This document shows positions 50,939 through 59,341 of a DNA stretch of 64,000 bases, piece after piece. Every line of letters begins with the position of its first letter. The stretch's first letter is position 1. The position numbers and the translations under genes were made by a program. The stretch lies in the NCBI GenBank assembly GCA_902780025.1, contig CACZDV010000022.1, forward strand, positions 1 to 64,000, read 5' to 3'. The notes below the pieces were generated by a model. The model made no database searches. It was not told the DNA's origin and worked only from the letters and a program-made list of their open reading frames with translations. The DNA is from an uncultured Prevotellaceae bacterium (GTDB taxonomy: Bacteria > Bacteroidota > Bacteroidia > Bacteroidales > Bacteroidaceae).

Positions 50939-52309
50939 TTAATCTTCATCGTCATTAAATCGGTTACGTTTCTTGGGGAAGTCACGTCTATTAGGTTTGT
51001 TCTTTTTCAGGTCATGATGGTGGAAGGTGAACGACCGGATATCGGCATCCTCGTTCTGTTCCTGCTCCTCTAAACGTTTCTTGAATTCGCGATTCTTCTT
51101 GAAGCGATGCTTCTCAGCCATCTGGCGTTTCTCCTCGTCGGTCTTCACTTTGCCACCTTCAGAGCGGAACACTTTCATCTTGCCGTCAAACATCTGGTAC
51201 TTACGGAACTCGCACTCCAACGAACCATTGAAGAGGGGTATTTTTATGCTGGGCTTCAAACCAATCTGGTCGAAGCACTCCTCGCGGTAGCTAAGCACCC
51301 AGGCGTCGTTACCTGTAAACTCATGCTTCAAGCGTTCACCAATCATCTTATAGGTGCCAAACAAGTCGGGGGTAGAGATGCGCTCACCATAAGGCGGGTT
51401 AGTCACTATAATGCTCTTCTCCTTAGGCTGCTTGAAATCCTTAAAGTCCTGCTGCTCAATGGTGATACTACTGGTCAGTCCGGCAGCCTTGACGTTGAGG
51501 CGCGCTGTATTGACAGCTTTCATGTCGATGTCGTAGCCATAGATGTGATGTTTGAACTCGCGCTCCTGGGAATCGTCATTGTAGATGCGGTCGAAGAGGT
51601 CGGCATCGAAGTCGGGCCACTTCTCGAAGGCATACTCCTTACGGAACAAACCTGGTGCCATGTTGTGGGCTATCAAAGCAGCCTCAATAAGTATGGTACC
51701 CGAACCGCACATCGGGTCAATGAAATCGGTGTCGCCCTGCCAGCCAGTCATCAGGATCATGCCGGCAGCCAATACCTCGTTCAGCGGTGCCTCCACCGAC
51801 TCCTGCCGGTAGCCGCGACGATGCAGCGACTCGCCACTGGAGTCAAGCGAAAGGGTACATTGATCTTCGGCAATGTGCATATTCAGCCGTAAATCAGGGT
51901 TGGCCACGGAGATATTGGGACGACTGCCCGTTTTTTCACGGAACTGGTCGACAATAGCGTCTTTCACTTTATAGCTGACAAACTTGGAGTGCCGGAATTC
52001 CTCAGAGAAGACAACGGAATCAACAGCGAAGGTCTTGTCATTGTCCAGATACTCAGTCCAATCCATTTTGTGTATTTCCTCATAGACATCGTCGGCACTT
52101 TTCGCCTTAAAGTGATGGATGGGTTTGAGAATCTTAATAGCCGTGTGTAACTGGAAGTTTGCCCGGTATAACAATTCCTTGTCACCGGTGAACGACACCA
52201 TACGTCGTCCTATTTGTACGTCGTTAGCCCCCAATTGGGTTAGTTCTTTCGCCAATATGGGCTCTAATCCCATGAAAGTCTTGGCGATCATTTCAAAAGT
52301 TTGTTCCAT
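50939..52309 (-). CDS. THUMP-domain rRNA guanine-N2 methyltransferase (RlmL-like)
   Basis: 456 residues. N-terminal THUMP-type RNA-binding region (about 1-165), then a class I methyltransferase with FIDPMCGSGTILIEAALIA and the NPPYGER catalytic motif. A basic, lysine/arginine-rich C-terminal tail (from about 375) has RFKKNREFKKRLEEQEQ and ends RFNDDED. It corresponds to the RlmL half of the E. coli RlmKL fusion, methylating G2445 of 23S rRNA by family inference. Promoter TATCTTTG at 52366-52373 (minus). Confidence 0.9.
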   Translation of the reverse strand: MEQTFEMIAKTFMGLEPILAKELTQLGANDVQIGRRMVSFTGDKELLYRANFQLHTAIKILKPIHHFKAKSADDVYEEIHKMDWTEYLDNDKTFAVDSVVFSEEFRHSKFVSYKVKDAIVDQFREKTGSRPNISVANPDLRLNMHIAEDQCTLSLDSSGESLHRRGYRQESVEAPLNEVLAAGMILMTGWQGDTDFIDPMCGSGTILIEAALIAHNMAPGLFRKEYAFEKWPDFDADLFDRIYNDDSQEREFKHHIYGYDIDMKAVNTARLNVKAAGLTSSITIEQQDFKDFKQPKEKSIIVTNPPYGERISTPDLFGTYKMIGERLKHEFTGNDAWVLSYREECFDQIGLKPSIKIPLFNGSLECEFRKYQMFDGKMKVFRSEGGKVKTDEEKRQMAEKHRFKKNREFKKRLEEQEQNEDADIRSFTFHHHDLKKNKPNRRDFPKKRNRFNDDED

Positions 52310-52365
52310 TAAATAAAAATACGTATTTCTTTGTTAGAAAGTGGACTTTCGTCAACTTTCGGGTG

Positions 52366-52444
52366 CAAAGATACAGTAAAAACGACATAAATGCAAAATA
52401 TTTTCCAAAATTATTTCCAAATTCAAAATAATTATGTAATTTTG
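52366..52444. promoter_or_regulatory. Divergent promoters, methyltransferase / histidine kinase
   Basis: TATCTTTG on the minus strand (52366-52373) and TAATTTTG on the plus strand (52437-52444), the latter ending 5 bases before the kinase ATG. Confidence 0.7.
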
Positions 52445-52449
52445 CGCTG

Positions 52450-53697
52450 ATGTTAGAGCTATTCTTAGTAACACAGAATAATGGTATCGGTAGTGACGTA
52501 CTGATATTGTTCGTTGCAGTAGTCATGCTGTTAGGTACTATTGTGCTGTTTTTCTATCAGTTCCGTCAAAGGCGTGATCTCCTGTCGGAGTTAGACCAAT
52601 TAGGAAAAGTCAAGAAACACAATATAGAGTACGAGCTGGTGCTGAAAGCCATGAGGCTCTGCACGTGGCATATCGACGTGGCTGAGCGCACCATCACCTA
52701 TGATAATGATTACCGCGAGCGTAACGACTGTTTCGTGCCTGTGCCCGGAACGTCGCTCGACGACCTGGCGGCTGTGATGGCCGATTCCGACCGTTCACGC
52801 ATCCGGAAGGCCCTTGACGATATCTGCTCAGGCCGCACGGAGGAGTACCATGAGATCAGCCGTGTCAAAGTAACCCACAACAACAGTACATACTGGAATG
52901 AGGCATACGCCACGGTGGCTTCGCGGGATGCCGACGGTCTGCCGAAGACAATTGTGGGCACCTCGATGGTCATCGATGACCGCAAGCGCATGGAGACAGC
53001 CCTCGTCGAGGCCCGTAACAAGGCTGAGGAGAGCGACCGCCTGAAGTCGGCCTTCATTGCCAACATGAGTCACGAGATCCGTACGCCGCTCAATGCCATC
53101 ATCGGTTTCACCAGTGTGCTGCCCGATGTGACGGGCGACGAGGAGCGCAAGGAACTCATCAACCTGATACAGGAGAACAACCAGAAACTGCTGCAGATTA
53201 TCGACGACGTGATGAACATCTCGAAGATAGAATCGGGCAAGGAGCAGTTGGTAATGACCAATTTCGAATTGAACGACGTGTTACGCTCCTTGTCTGACGA
53301 GTATGCATCGAAAGCTCAGCCAGGCGTGACAATCTCAACGATGTTTGCCTCTGGTTCGTTGTATGTGACGACTGATCTGAATCGTCTGATGGAGGTCTTG
53401 AACCACCTGATGTCGAACGCCGTAAAGTTCACGAGCAAAGGTAGTGTCATACTGGGATATGACCCGCAAATGGGCAAGCGGTTACGTATATGGATACAAG
53501 ACACAGGTAAGGGCATTGCTCCTGAACACCAGGAGCGGATCTTTGAGCGGTTCTTCAAGGTTGACGAGTTTATTCCCGGCGCAGGTCTTGGCCTGAGTAT
53601 CTGTCGTACTATGGCATACAGCATGGGTGGCGATGTCGGCGTGGAGTCGGTGCTGGGTGAAGGGTCTAAGTTCTGGGTGGAAATCCCGGTGTCTTAA
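52450..53697 (+). CDS. Sensor histidine kinase
   Basis: 415 residues. One N-terminal membrane helix (about 15-38), a coiled linker, a PAS-like domain (about 60-170), then the kinase: H-box FIANMSHEIRTPLNAIIGF, N-box LNHLMSNAVKF, G1 DTGKGIAPE, F-box FERFFKVDEF and G2 GAGLGLSIC. No receiver domain and no adjacent response regulator, so its partner lies elsewhere. The periplasmic part is almost absent, so the signal is probably cytoplasmic. It ends 15 bases before the inositol-type cluster. Confidence 0.92.
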   Translation: MLELFLVTQNNGIGSDVLILFVAVVMLLGTIVLFFYQFRQRRDLLSELDQLGKVKKHNIEYELVLKAMRLCTWHIDVAERTITYDNDYRERNDCFVPVPGTSLDDLAAVMADSDRSRIRKALDDICSGRTEEYHEISRVKVTHNNSTYWNEAYATVASRDADGLPKTIVGTSMVIDDRKRMETALVEARNKAEESDRLKSAFIANMSHEIRTPLNAIIGFTSVLPDVTGDEERKELINLIQENNQKLLQIIDDVMNISKIESGKEQLVMTNFELNDVLRSLSDEYASKAQPGVTISTMFASGSLYVTTDLNRLMEVLNHLMSNAVKFTSKGSVILGYDPQMGKRLRIWIQDTGKGIAPEHQERIFERFFKVDEFIPGAGLGLSICRTMAYSMGGDVGVESVLGEGSKFWVEIPVS

Positions 53698-53712
53698 TAA
53701 TTGAGGGTATTC

Positions 53713-54429
53713 ATGCGATATGCAATCATAGCTGCGGGCGAAGGTTCGCGTCTGGCTCAAGAAGGTATTGGCACCCCTAAGCCTTTGGTAGAGGTAGGCG
53801 GTATGATGTTGATAGACCGATTATTGAGGATTTTCATTGATAACGGTGCTTCCGAAGTCTGTGTGATTATCAATGACCGGCATCCGTCAACTCAGGAGCA
53901 TTTGCAGGGACTGTTGCAAAAGGGATGGCCCTTGAAGTATATTGTCAAGTCGACGCCCAGTTCCATGCACTCCCTCTACGAACTAAGTCCATTGCTGGAA
54001 GGCGATGAACCCTTTGTGCTGACAACCGTTGATACGGTGTTTCGAGAGAAAGAGTTTCGGGCCTTTGTGGCTGCATTGGAACAGTTGGTCAGTTCGGGCA
54101 AGGCCGATGGGCTGATGGGTGTAACCGAATATATTGATGACGAGAAACCACTATATGTCGCAACTGACGAGTGCCTGAACATTCAGGCATTTCTTGACAA
54201 CGACTCAAACCCCAGGTATATAAGCGGGGGTATCTACGGGTTGACACCCCGTTCCCTGAAAACACTACGTGCCTGTGTGGAAAGAGGTGAAAGTCGTATG
54301 CGTAACTACCAGCGGGCACTATTGGCTGACGGATTGACCTTGAAAGCGTGGCCCTTCGGTCAGGTGTTCGACATTGACCATGCCAGCGACATCGCAAAAG
54401 CGGAGGCGTTCATAATGGGCGAATCGTAG
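53713..54429 (+). CDS. Sugar/inositol-phosphate-type nucleotidyltransferase
   Basis: 238 residues. Begins YAIIAAGEGSRLAQEGIGTPKPLVEVGG, the nucleotide-binding signature of GT-A-fold nucleotidyltransferases; further GDEPFVLTTVDTVF and a final DIDHASDIAKAE. Which phosphorylated alcohol it activates is not readable. Start ATG 53713 (the upstream TTG at 53701 adds only four residues). First gene of a five-gene run with ATP-grasp, CDP-alcohol phosphotransferase, phosphatase and inositol-phosphate synthase. Confidence 0.82.
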   Translation: MRYAIIAAGEGSRLAQEGIGTPKPLVEVGGMMLIDRLLRIFIDNGASEVCVIINDRHPSTQEHLQGLLQKGWPLKYIVKSTPSSMHSLYELSPLLEGDEPFVLTTVDTVFREKEFRAFVAALEQLVSSGKADGLMGVTEYIDDEKPLYVATDECLNIQAFLDNDSNPRYISGGIYGLTPRSLKTLRACVERGESRMRNYQRALLADGLTLKAWPFGQVFDIDHASDIAKAEAFIMGES

Positions 54430-55179
54430 ATGAAGAGCGTGTTGGCGATATTGAGGGCAAAGGAGTTTTCTCCTAATGCTGTAGATAGGGATGAAGCCAT
54501 CATGATGGCTGTCGTGAAACAGTTAAGGGCTCAGGACTGTGACGTGGATGTGGTGAACGAAGACGGACCGTGGTCATTGACTGCCGGTTATGACATGGTA
54601 CTCACGATGGGGCGACGACCTGAGACCTTGTCCCGCTTGTCGGCTGCTGGTGTAAGGAGTATCAATTCCTCCGAAGCAGTTGCCCGCTGCCAGCGTAGTC
54701 GGCTCTCCAAGATCATGCGTGAGGAGGGCATACCAATGCCTCCGGAAACGGGGTCAGACGGTTTTTGGCTGAAACGTGGTGACGTTGCCGGTTCTATGTC
54801 CGATAAAGATGTGATGTTTGCCTCTGATGCCAGCGAGTTGAAGGCTTGCAAAGAGGAGTTCCGGCAACGGGGCATTGAAGATTACGTCGTATGTGCTCAT
54901 GTGAAAGGATATGAGGTGAAGTTCTATGGTGTCCTCCATGCGGACTTCTTCCGTAGCTTCTCCTTGTCGCAGCAGCAATCAGGCGTGGTACCTGGTTTGC
55001 GTGAGGCGGCTGAGCGGTTGGCAGCAGCGGTGGGTATAGAGGTCTATGGCGGCGATTGTATCGTCAGACAGGACGGAACGTTCTGCATCATTGATTTCAA
55101 CGACTGGCCGAGTTTCTCGCGTTGTCGTGACGAAGCGGCGGACGCAATAGCAAGGCAATTGCTAAAGAATAAAGAATAG
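54430..55179 (+). CDS. ATP-grasp domain protein of the inositol cluster
   Basis: 249 residues. The C-terminal part has ATP-grasp features (VVCAHVKGYEVKFYGV, EVYGGDCIVRQDGTFCIIDFNDWPSF, the last giving the metal-binding Asp/Asn pair); the N-terminal part has a pre-ATP-grasp fold (DVVNEDGPWSLTAGYDMVLTMGRRP). ATG directly follows the previous stop (TAGATG). Enzymes of this fold ligate carboxylates to amines or phosphorylate alcohols; the substrate is unknown. Confidence 0.7.
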   Translation: MKSVLAILRAKEFSPNAVDRDEAIMMAVVKQLRAQDCDVDVVNEDGPWSLTAGYDMVLTMGRRPETLSRLSAAGVRSINSSEAVARCQRSRLSKIMREEGIPMPPETGSDGFWLKRGDVAGSMSDKDVMFASDASELKACKEEFRQRGIEDYVVCAHVKGYEVKFYGVLHADFFRSFSLSQQQSGVVPGLREAAERLAAAVGIEVYGGDCIVRQDGTFCIIDFNDWPSFSRCRDEAADAIARQLLKNKE

Positions 55180-55196
55180 AGAATAAAGGATACAAA

Positions 55197-56114
55197 GTGG
55201 AAAAGAGTTTTAAGGAACTATTGAAGGCTTCCATGAAGTCGGAAGATACGGAAGAGTGGCTGGACGTGTATTTTACACGCCCCATCGGTTTAGCTTTTGC
55301 TCTTTTCTGGAACAAGTTAGGAGTTCATCCTAATGTCATTACCATCCTCTCCATCTTTCTCGGGATAGGAGCTGGCTGGATGTTCCATTATACCGACGTA
55401 CAGTCCAATCTCTGCGGTGTGGTACTCTTGATGCTGGCAAACTTCTGCGACTCAACTGACGGACAGATGGCCCGTTTGGCAGATAAAAAGACATTGATAG
55501 GTCGTATGCTCGACGGTTTTTCGGGTGACCTATGGTTCTTCAGTATCTATTTGGCCTTCGTCATCAGGTTATGGAACCAGCCTATGCCGGGACTTAATAT
55601 GACGTGGGGTATATGGATCCTGTTATTGGGTGCCGTGTCTGGATTCCTATGTCATTCCCCTCAGGCCTCCTTGGCCGACTATTATCGCCAGGTACATCTT
55701 TTTTTCCTTTTAGGTAAGGAAGGTAGCGAGTTCGACAACTACAAACAGCAGCGTCACCACTATGAACTCTTATCGAGGGATCAATGGCTTGACCGTATCT
55801 TCTATTATAATTATGCTAACTACTGCAAAAGTCAGGAGCAGCGAACGCCGCTTTTCCAGCAGTTCTTTGCCCGTTGGCAGGCAAATCCCGACGAGGAGGT
55901 GCGTCAGCAGTTTCTTCAGGGTAGCCGTCCGTTGATGAAGTATTGCAACCTGCTATCTTTCAATTTGCGGGCTATCTGTCTCTATGTCACGGCCCTGCTC
56001 GACTGCCCTTGGGTGTACTTTCTGTTGGAGATTACCGTGTTCCACCTGATGTATATCTATATGCATCATACTCACGAACGTCTGTCGTCACGGCTGACCA
56101 ATCAATTAATATGA
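55197..56114 (+). CDS. CDP-alcohol phosphatidyltransferase-family enzyme
   Basis: 305 residues, about six membrane helices. The family motif is present as DSTDGQMAR, eight residues, G-RML-D, but the last aspartate comes after four residues (DGFSGD) rather than three. Relatives join a CDP-lipid to an alcohol such as inositol phosphate. With the adjacent inositol-phosphate synthase and HAD phosphatase the likely product is a phosphoinositol lipid precursor. Start GTG 55197. It overlaps the HAD gene by four bases (ATGA). Confidence 0.85.
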   Translation: MEKSFKELLKASMKSEDTEEWLDVYFTRPIGLAFALFWNKLGVHPNVITILSIFLGIGAGWMFHYTDVQSNLCGVVLLMLANFCDSTDGQMARLADKKTLIGRMLDGFSGDLWFFSIYLAFVIRLWNQPMPGLNMTWGIWILLLGAVSGFLCHSPQASLADYYRQVHLFFLLGKEGSEFDNYKQQRHHYELLSRDQWLDRIFYYNYANYCKSQEQRTPLFQQFFARWQANPDEEVRQQFLQGSRPLMKYCNLLSFNLRAICLYVTALLDCPWVYFLLEITVFHLMYIYMHHTHERLSSRLTNQLI

Positions 56115-56794
56115 ATAAGGTGAAAGGCTATATATTCGACTACGGAGGAACGCTGGATACCGGCGGATGCCACTGGGGCAAGATGCTCTGGCATGCTTGG
56201 GAGCAGGCTGAGATGCCGGTCACTGAGCAGCAGTTCAGGCAAGCTTACGTCCAAGTGGAGCGTCGTTTGGGCCGCGAAAATATCATCCAGCCAGACTATA
56301 CCTTTCACAAGACATTGGAGACAAAGGTGATGATGGAGATGGCAGAAATGGGTTTGGAGGATCATTCGGGTATTACGAATGCCCAAATAGTGTCGCCGCT
56401 CTATAATGCTGTACTCCGCCATACGACTCATAGCCGTGAAGTGCTACAGCAGCTGCCACAACCCAAAGTGCTTGTCAGCAATTTCTATGGGAATATGTCA
56501 ACGGTACTTCAGGAATTTGACCTTGACCCCCTGTTCCTGCAGGTGGTGGAATCGGCAGTGGTGGGCATCCGTAAGCCCGACCCTCGCATCTTCCTGCTGG
56601 GTGTTGAGGCTTTGGGGCTGACACCTGGCGACGTACTGGTCGTGGGCGACTCTATTGCAAAGGACATCCTGCCAGCCAAGGAGGCAGGTTGTCAGACGGC
56701 CTGGTTGCGCGGGGAGCAGTGGACGGACGACCCCGTGGACGAAGAAGCAGCCGATTACGTGTTCGATGATTTATCAGAAATAATAACTATTTAA
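56111..56794 (+). CDS. HAD-family phosphatase of the inositol cluster
   Basis: 227 residues. Motif I is FDYGGTLDT (nucleophile Asp; the usual second Asp is Gly, as in some HAD-IA enzymes), motif II VLVSNF, motif III lysine in RKPDPRIF, motif IV GDVLVVGDSIAKDI. By context it probably removes the phosphate from a phosphatidylinositol-phosphate type lipid. ATG 56111 overlaps the previous stop; the frame open from 55943 is an overlap artefact. Confidence 0.85.
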   Translation: MNKVKGYIFDYGGTLDTGGCHWGKMLWHAWEQAEMPVTEQQFRQAYVQVERRLGRENIIQPDYTFHKTLETKVMMEMAEMGLEDHSGITNAQIVSPLYNAVLRHTTHSREVLQQLPQPKVLVSNFYGNMSTVLQEFDLDPLFLQVVESAVVGIRKPDPRIFLLGVEALGLTPGDVLVVGDSIAKDILPAKEAGCQTAWLRGEQWTDDPVDEEAADYVFDDLSEIITI

Positions 56795-56808
56795 AACATA
56801 ACTGAACA

Positions 56809-58116
56809 ATGAGAAATACTAATGTTAAACCTGCCGAAGGGCGCCTGGGTATTATGGTCGTCGGTAACGGTGCTGTAGCTACGACCTTCATGACAGGCGT
56901 ACTGATGGCACGTCGAGGATTGGCAAAGCCTATCGGTGCAATGACACAATATGATAGAATCCGAGTCGGACGAGGCGATGAGAAGAAATACCTAAAATAC
57001 AATGAGTTAGTTCCCTTAGCAAGTCTTGACGATATCGTATTTGGCTGTTGGGATGTCTACCCGCAGAATGCTTACCAGAGTGCTATGTATGCTGAGGTCC
57101 TGAAAGCCAAGGATATAGAGCCTATTCGTGATGAACTGGAACAGATTGTGCCTATGAAAGCCGCTTTTGACCGTAACTATGCCAAACGGCTGAATGGCGA
57201 AAACGTGAAAGACTGCAAAACACGTTGGGAGATGGTCGAGGCTCTACGCGATGACATCCGCCGTTTCCGTGACGAAAAGAAGTGTTCGCGTATTGTGGTA
57301 CTTTGGGCTGCCTCGACTGAGATATATGTCCCTGTCGATGAGAAGGTTCACTACCAGCTTAGTGACCTTGAGAAGGCCATGCGTACTGATGACCGTGAAC
57401 ATATTGCTCCCTCCATGTGCTATGCCTATGCCGCCCTCAGCGAGGGATGTCCCTTTATTATGGGTGCCCCCAATACAACGGTTGACATACCTGCAATATG
57501 GCAGTTGGCCGAACAGCAGCAGCTCCCTATAGCGGGTAAGGACTTCAAGACCGGCCAGACGCTGGTCAAGTCGGGCTTTGCACCTATCATCAGCACCCGG
57601 TGCTTGGGGCTTGACGGTTGGTTCTCGACCAATATCTTAGGAAATCGTGACGGCCTGGTACTCGACGAGCCTGCCAACTTCCGTACCAAGGAAGTCAGCA
57701 AATTGTCGACCTTGGAAACCATTCTGAAGCCTGATGATCAGCCAGATCTCTATACTGACTACTATCATAAGGTACGTATCAATTATTACCCTCCTCGCAA
57801 CGACAATAAGGAGTCGTGGGATAACATTGATATCTTTGGTTGGATGAACTACCCCATGCAGGTGAAAATCAACTTCCTCTGTCGTGATTCCATCCTTGCT
57901 GCTCCCGTCTGTCTTGACCTCTGCCTGCTTAGTGATCTTGCCGCACGTGCCGGTCGGTGGGGAATCCAGCGTTGGCTTTCGTTCTTCCTTAAGTCACCCA
58001 TGCATGATTATACAAAAGGTGAAGAGGCTGTCAACAACCTCTACCAACAGCACACGATGCTCAAGAATGCTATCCGCGAGATGGGTGGATATGATGCCGA
58101 CGAAGAGCTTGACTGA
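56809..58116 (+). CDS. ino1: myo-Inositol-1-phosphate synthase
   Basis: Converts glucose 6-phosphate to inositol 3-phosphate with NAD. 435 residues. NAD-binding IMVVGNGAVATTFMTGV; GAPNTTVDIPAIWQLAEQQQLPIAGKDFKTGQT is the core active-site segment with the catalytic lysine (in GKDFKTGQT); LGLDGWFSTNILGNRDG and FGWMNYPMQVKINFLCRDS follow. Last gene of the cluster, ended by a hairpin terminator. It supplies the head group used by the CDP-alcohol enzyme. Confidence 0.94.
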   Translation: MRNTNVKPAEGRLGIMVVGNGAVATTFMTGVLMARRGLAKPIGAMTQYDRIRVGRGDEKKYLKYNELVPLASLDDIVFGCWDVYPQNAYQSAMYAEVLKAKDIEPIRDELEQIVPMKAAFDRNYAKRLNGENVKDCKTRWEMVEALRDDIRRFRDEKKCSRIVVLWAASTEIYVPVDEKVHYQLSDLEKAMRTDDREHIAPSMCYAYAALSEGCPFIMGAPNTTVDIPAIWQLAEQQQLPIAGKDFKTGQTLVKSGFAPIISTRCLGLDGWFSTNILGNRDGLVLDEPANFRTKEVSKLSTLETILKPDDQPDLYTDYYHKVRINYYPPRNDNKESWDNIDIFGWMNYPMQVKINFLCRDSILAAPVCLDLCLLSDLAARAGRWGIQRWLSFFLKSPMHDYTKGEEAVNNLYQQHTMLKNAIREMGGYDADEELD

Positions 58117-58143
58117 CAAAGGTTTTGCATAATAAAAAAGAAA

Positions 58144-58179
58144 CCAGAAGTGTCATCACGACAGTTCTGGCTTTTTTTT
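58144..58179 (+). terminator. Terminator of the inositol cluster
   Basis: CCAGAA-G-TGTC pairs with GACA-G-TTCTGG around ATCAC, followed by eight T residues. Confidence 0.9.
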
Positions 58180-58273
58180 CTAACTAACTTATTATCAACT
58201 ATTCATTACTCATTCTGCGTGCAAAGTTAGGTATTTCCTCTGTAATGACGTGCCATAGTGCTTAAAAAAAAAT

Positions 58274-58314
58274 ACGTAAACGTTTGCGAGGTTCGGTTTT
58301 TTTTCTTATCTTTG
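58274..58314 (+). promoter_or_regulatory. LacI gene promoter with operator-like palindrome
   Basis: TTTG (58283-58286), 20 bases, TATCTTTG (58307-58314), 4 bases before the GTG start. The -33 element is part of CGTAAACGTTTGCG (58275-58288), a LacI-type palindrome with AAACGTTT at its centre, suggesting self-repression. Confidence 0.6.
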
Positions 58315-58318
58315 CACC

Positions 58319-59338
58319 GTGCCCAAACATAGGACGTCACTGAAAGACTTGGCACAGCAGCTTGGTGTCAGCATTGCTACAGTTAGCCGTGCCTTACACT
58401 CCTCGCCCGAAATTGGCTTGGAGATGCAAGAGCGTGTGAAGGAACTGGCCAAGAAACTGAACTACCGTCCTAATCCTTTTGCCCAGAGTCTGCGTAAGGA
58501 GGCTCCTCGTGTCATTGGCGTCGTGGTGCCAAATCTTGTTACCCATTATTATGCAGCCGTTCTCGACGGCATTGAGGATGAAGCCCGTAGGGCGGGCTAT
58601 AGTGTCATCAGTGCCAACACTCATGAGGACTGTCTTGATGAGCAACGAGCTATCGACAACTTCATTGACCTGCATGTCGTCGGCATTATTGCCTGTCTGG
58701 CACAGAGCACCACCGATTATGGCCATTTTGAGGAAATCAGCGAGATGGGCATCCCTTTGGTATTCTTTGGACGCACCTGTTTGCAGGAAAAGTTCTCGAG
58801 CGTGATGGCCAATGGTGATGAGGCAGCCCAGGAGGCTACCCAGCACCTCATAGATACTGGAAGCCGCCGAATTGCTTTCATTGGTGGTCCCAACCATCTT
58901 GATATGGTTCGCCGTCGTAAACACGGCTATCTGGAAGCATTGCGTGAGAACCGTATTCCCATAGAGCGCGAACTTGTTGTCTGCGACAATATCGACTTCG
59001 ATGTAGCCTTGCGTAATACGGTTAGCCTGCTTCAGCGCCCCGACCGTCCAGATGCCATCCTTGCCTTCAACGATATTCTGCTGTTTGCTGCCTTCAACGC
59101 CATCAAGCAACAAGGATTACGTATTCCTGAGGATGTTGCCCTTATCGGATTTACAGACGATGCCCATGCCCGCTATACTACTCCTTGCCTGTCAGCCATT
59201 GAAGACCAGTCGCACAAGATGGGGCAGAAAGCCTGCCAACTACTGCTCTCTGCCATTGGTGGTGATACGAAGGTGCGCAAGGAAATTGTTCCCCAGAAAC
59301 TGGTCATTCGCGAGACATCGGCCAAGCATAAACAATAG
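58319..59338 (+). CDS. LacI family transcriptional regulator
   Basis: 339 residues. N-terminal helix-turn-helix (SLKDLAQQLGVSIATVSRALHSSPEIG) and hinge helix (NPFAQSLRKE), then a periplasmic-binding-protein-like effector domain (VIGVVVPNLVTHYYAAVLDGIEDEAR ... ALIGFTDDAHARYTTP). GTG start fixed by the promoter. It precedes a propeller sensor and a GH31 enzyme and probably controls them; the inducer is likely a sugar. Confidence 0.93.
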   Translation: MPKHRTSLKDLAQQLGVSIATVSRALHSSPEIGLEMQERVKELAKKLNYRPNPFAQSLRKEAPRVIGVVVPNLVTHYYAAVLDGIEDEARRAGYSVISANTHEDCLDEQRAIDNFIDLHVVGIIACLAQSTTDYGHFEEISEMGIPLVFFGRTCLQEKFSSVMANGDEAAQEATQHLIDTGSRRIAFIGGPNHLDMVRRRKHGYLEALRENRIPIERELVVCDNIDFDVALRNTVSLLQRPDRPDAILAFNDILLFAAFNAIKQQGLRIPEDVALIGFTDDAHARYTTPCLSAIEDQSHKMGQKACQLLLSAIGGDTKVRKEIVPQKLVIRETSAKHKQ

Positions 59339-59341
59339 CCT

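Larger units (their letters stand above)
48789..50949 (-). pseudogene. S9 (dipeptidyl peptidase IV-like) peptidase, split by a frameshift
   Basis: One gene read in two frames. The first part (50949 to about 49972; signal peptide LALPIMAQ) is the N-terminal propeller; the second part (to 48789) continues QSQKDGYNHLYLFN and carries the catalytic domain with GWSFGG (Ser), the acidic region near GYND, and the final His in EEHNMRG. Joining needs a one-base change in the CCC at 49972-49974, after which NP-YSWDSNLFIMQSQ is read. In-frame repeats lie at 50157-50178 (LPEQGGVGGG) and 49596-49627 (MHNAQCTMHN). It is either a recent mutation or a sequencing/assembly error. It overlaps the methyltransferase gene by 11 bases. 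Confidence 0.8.

Noticed and set aside
48789..50985. Two separate genes for the S9 peptidase halves
   Set aside because: The halves are adjacent parts of one family architecture, overlap at the break, and the second lacks its own signal peptide or promoter.
56150..56160. Loss of the second motif I aspartate as inactivation of the HAD phosphatase
   Set aside because: Gly at this position occurs in active HAD-IA enzymes, and motifs II-IV are intact.
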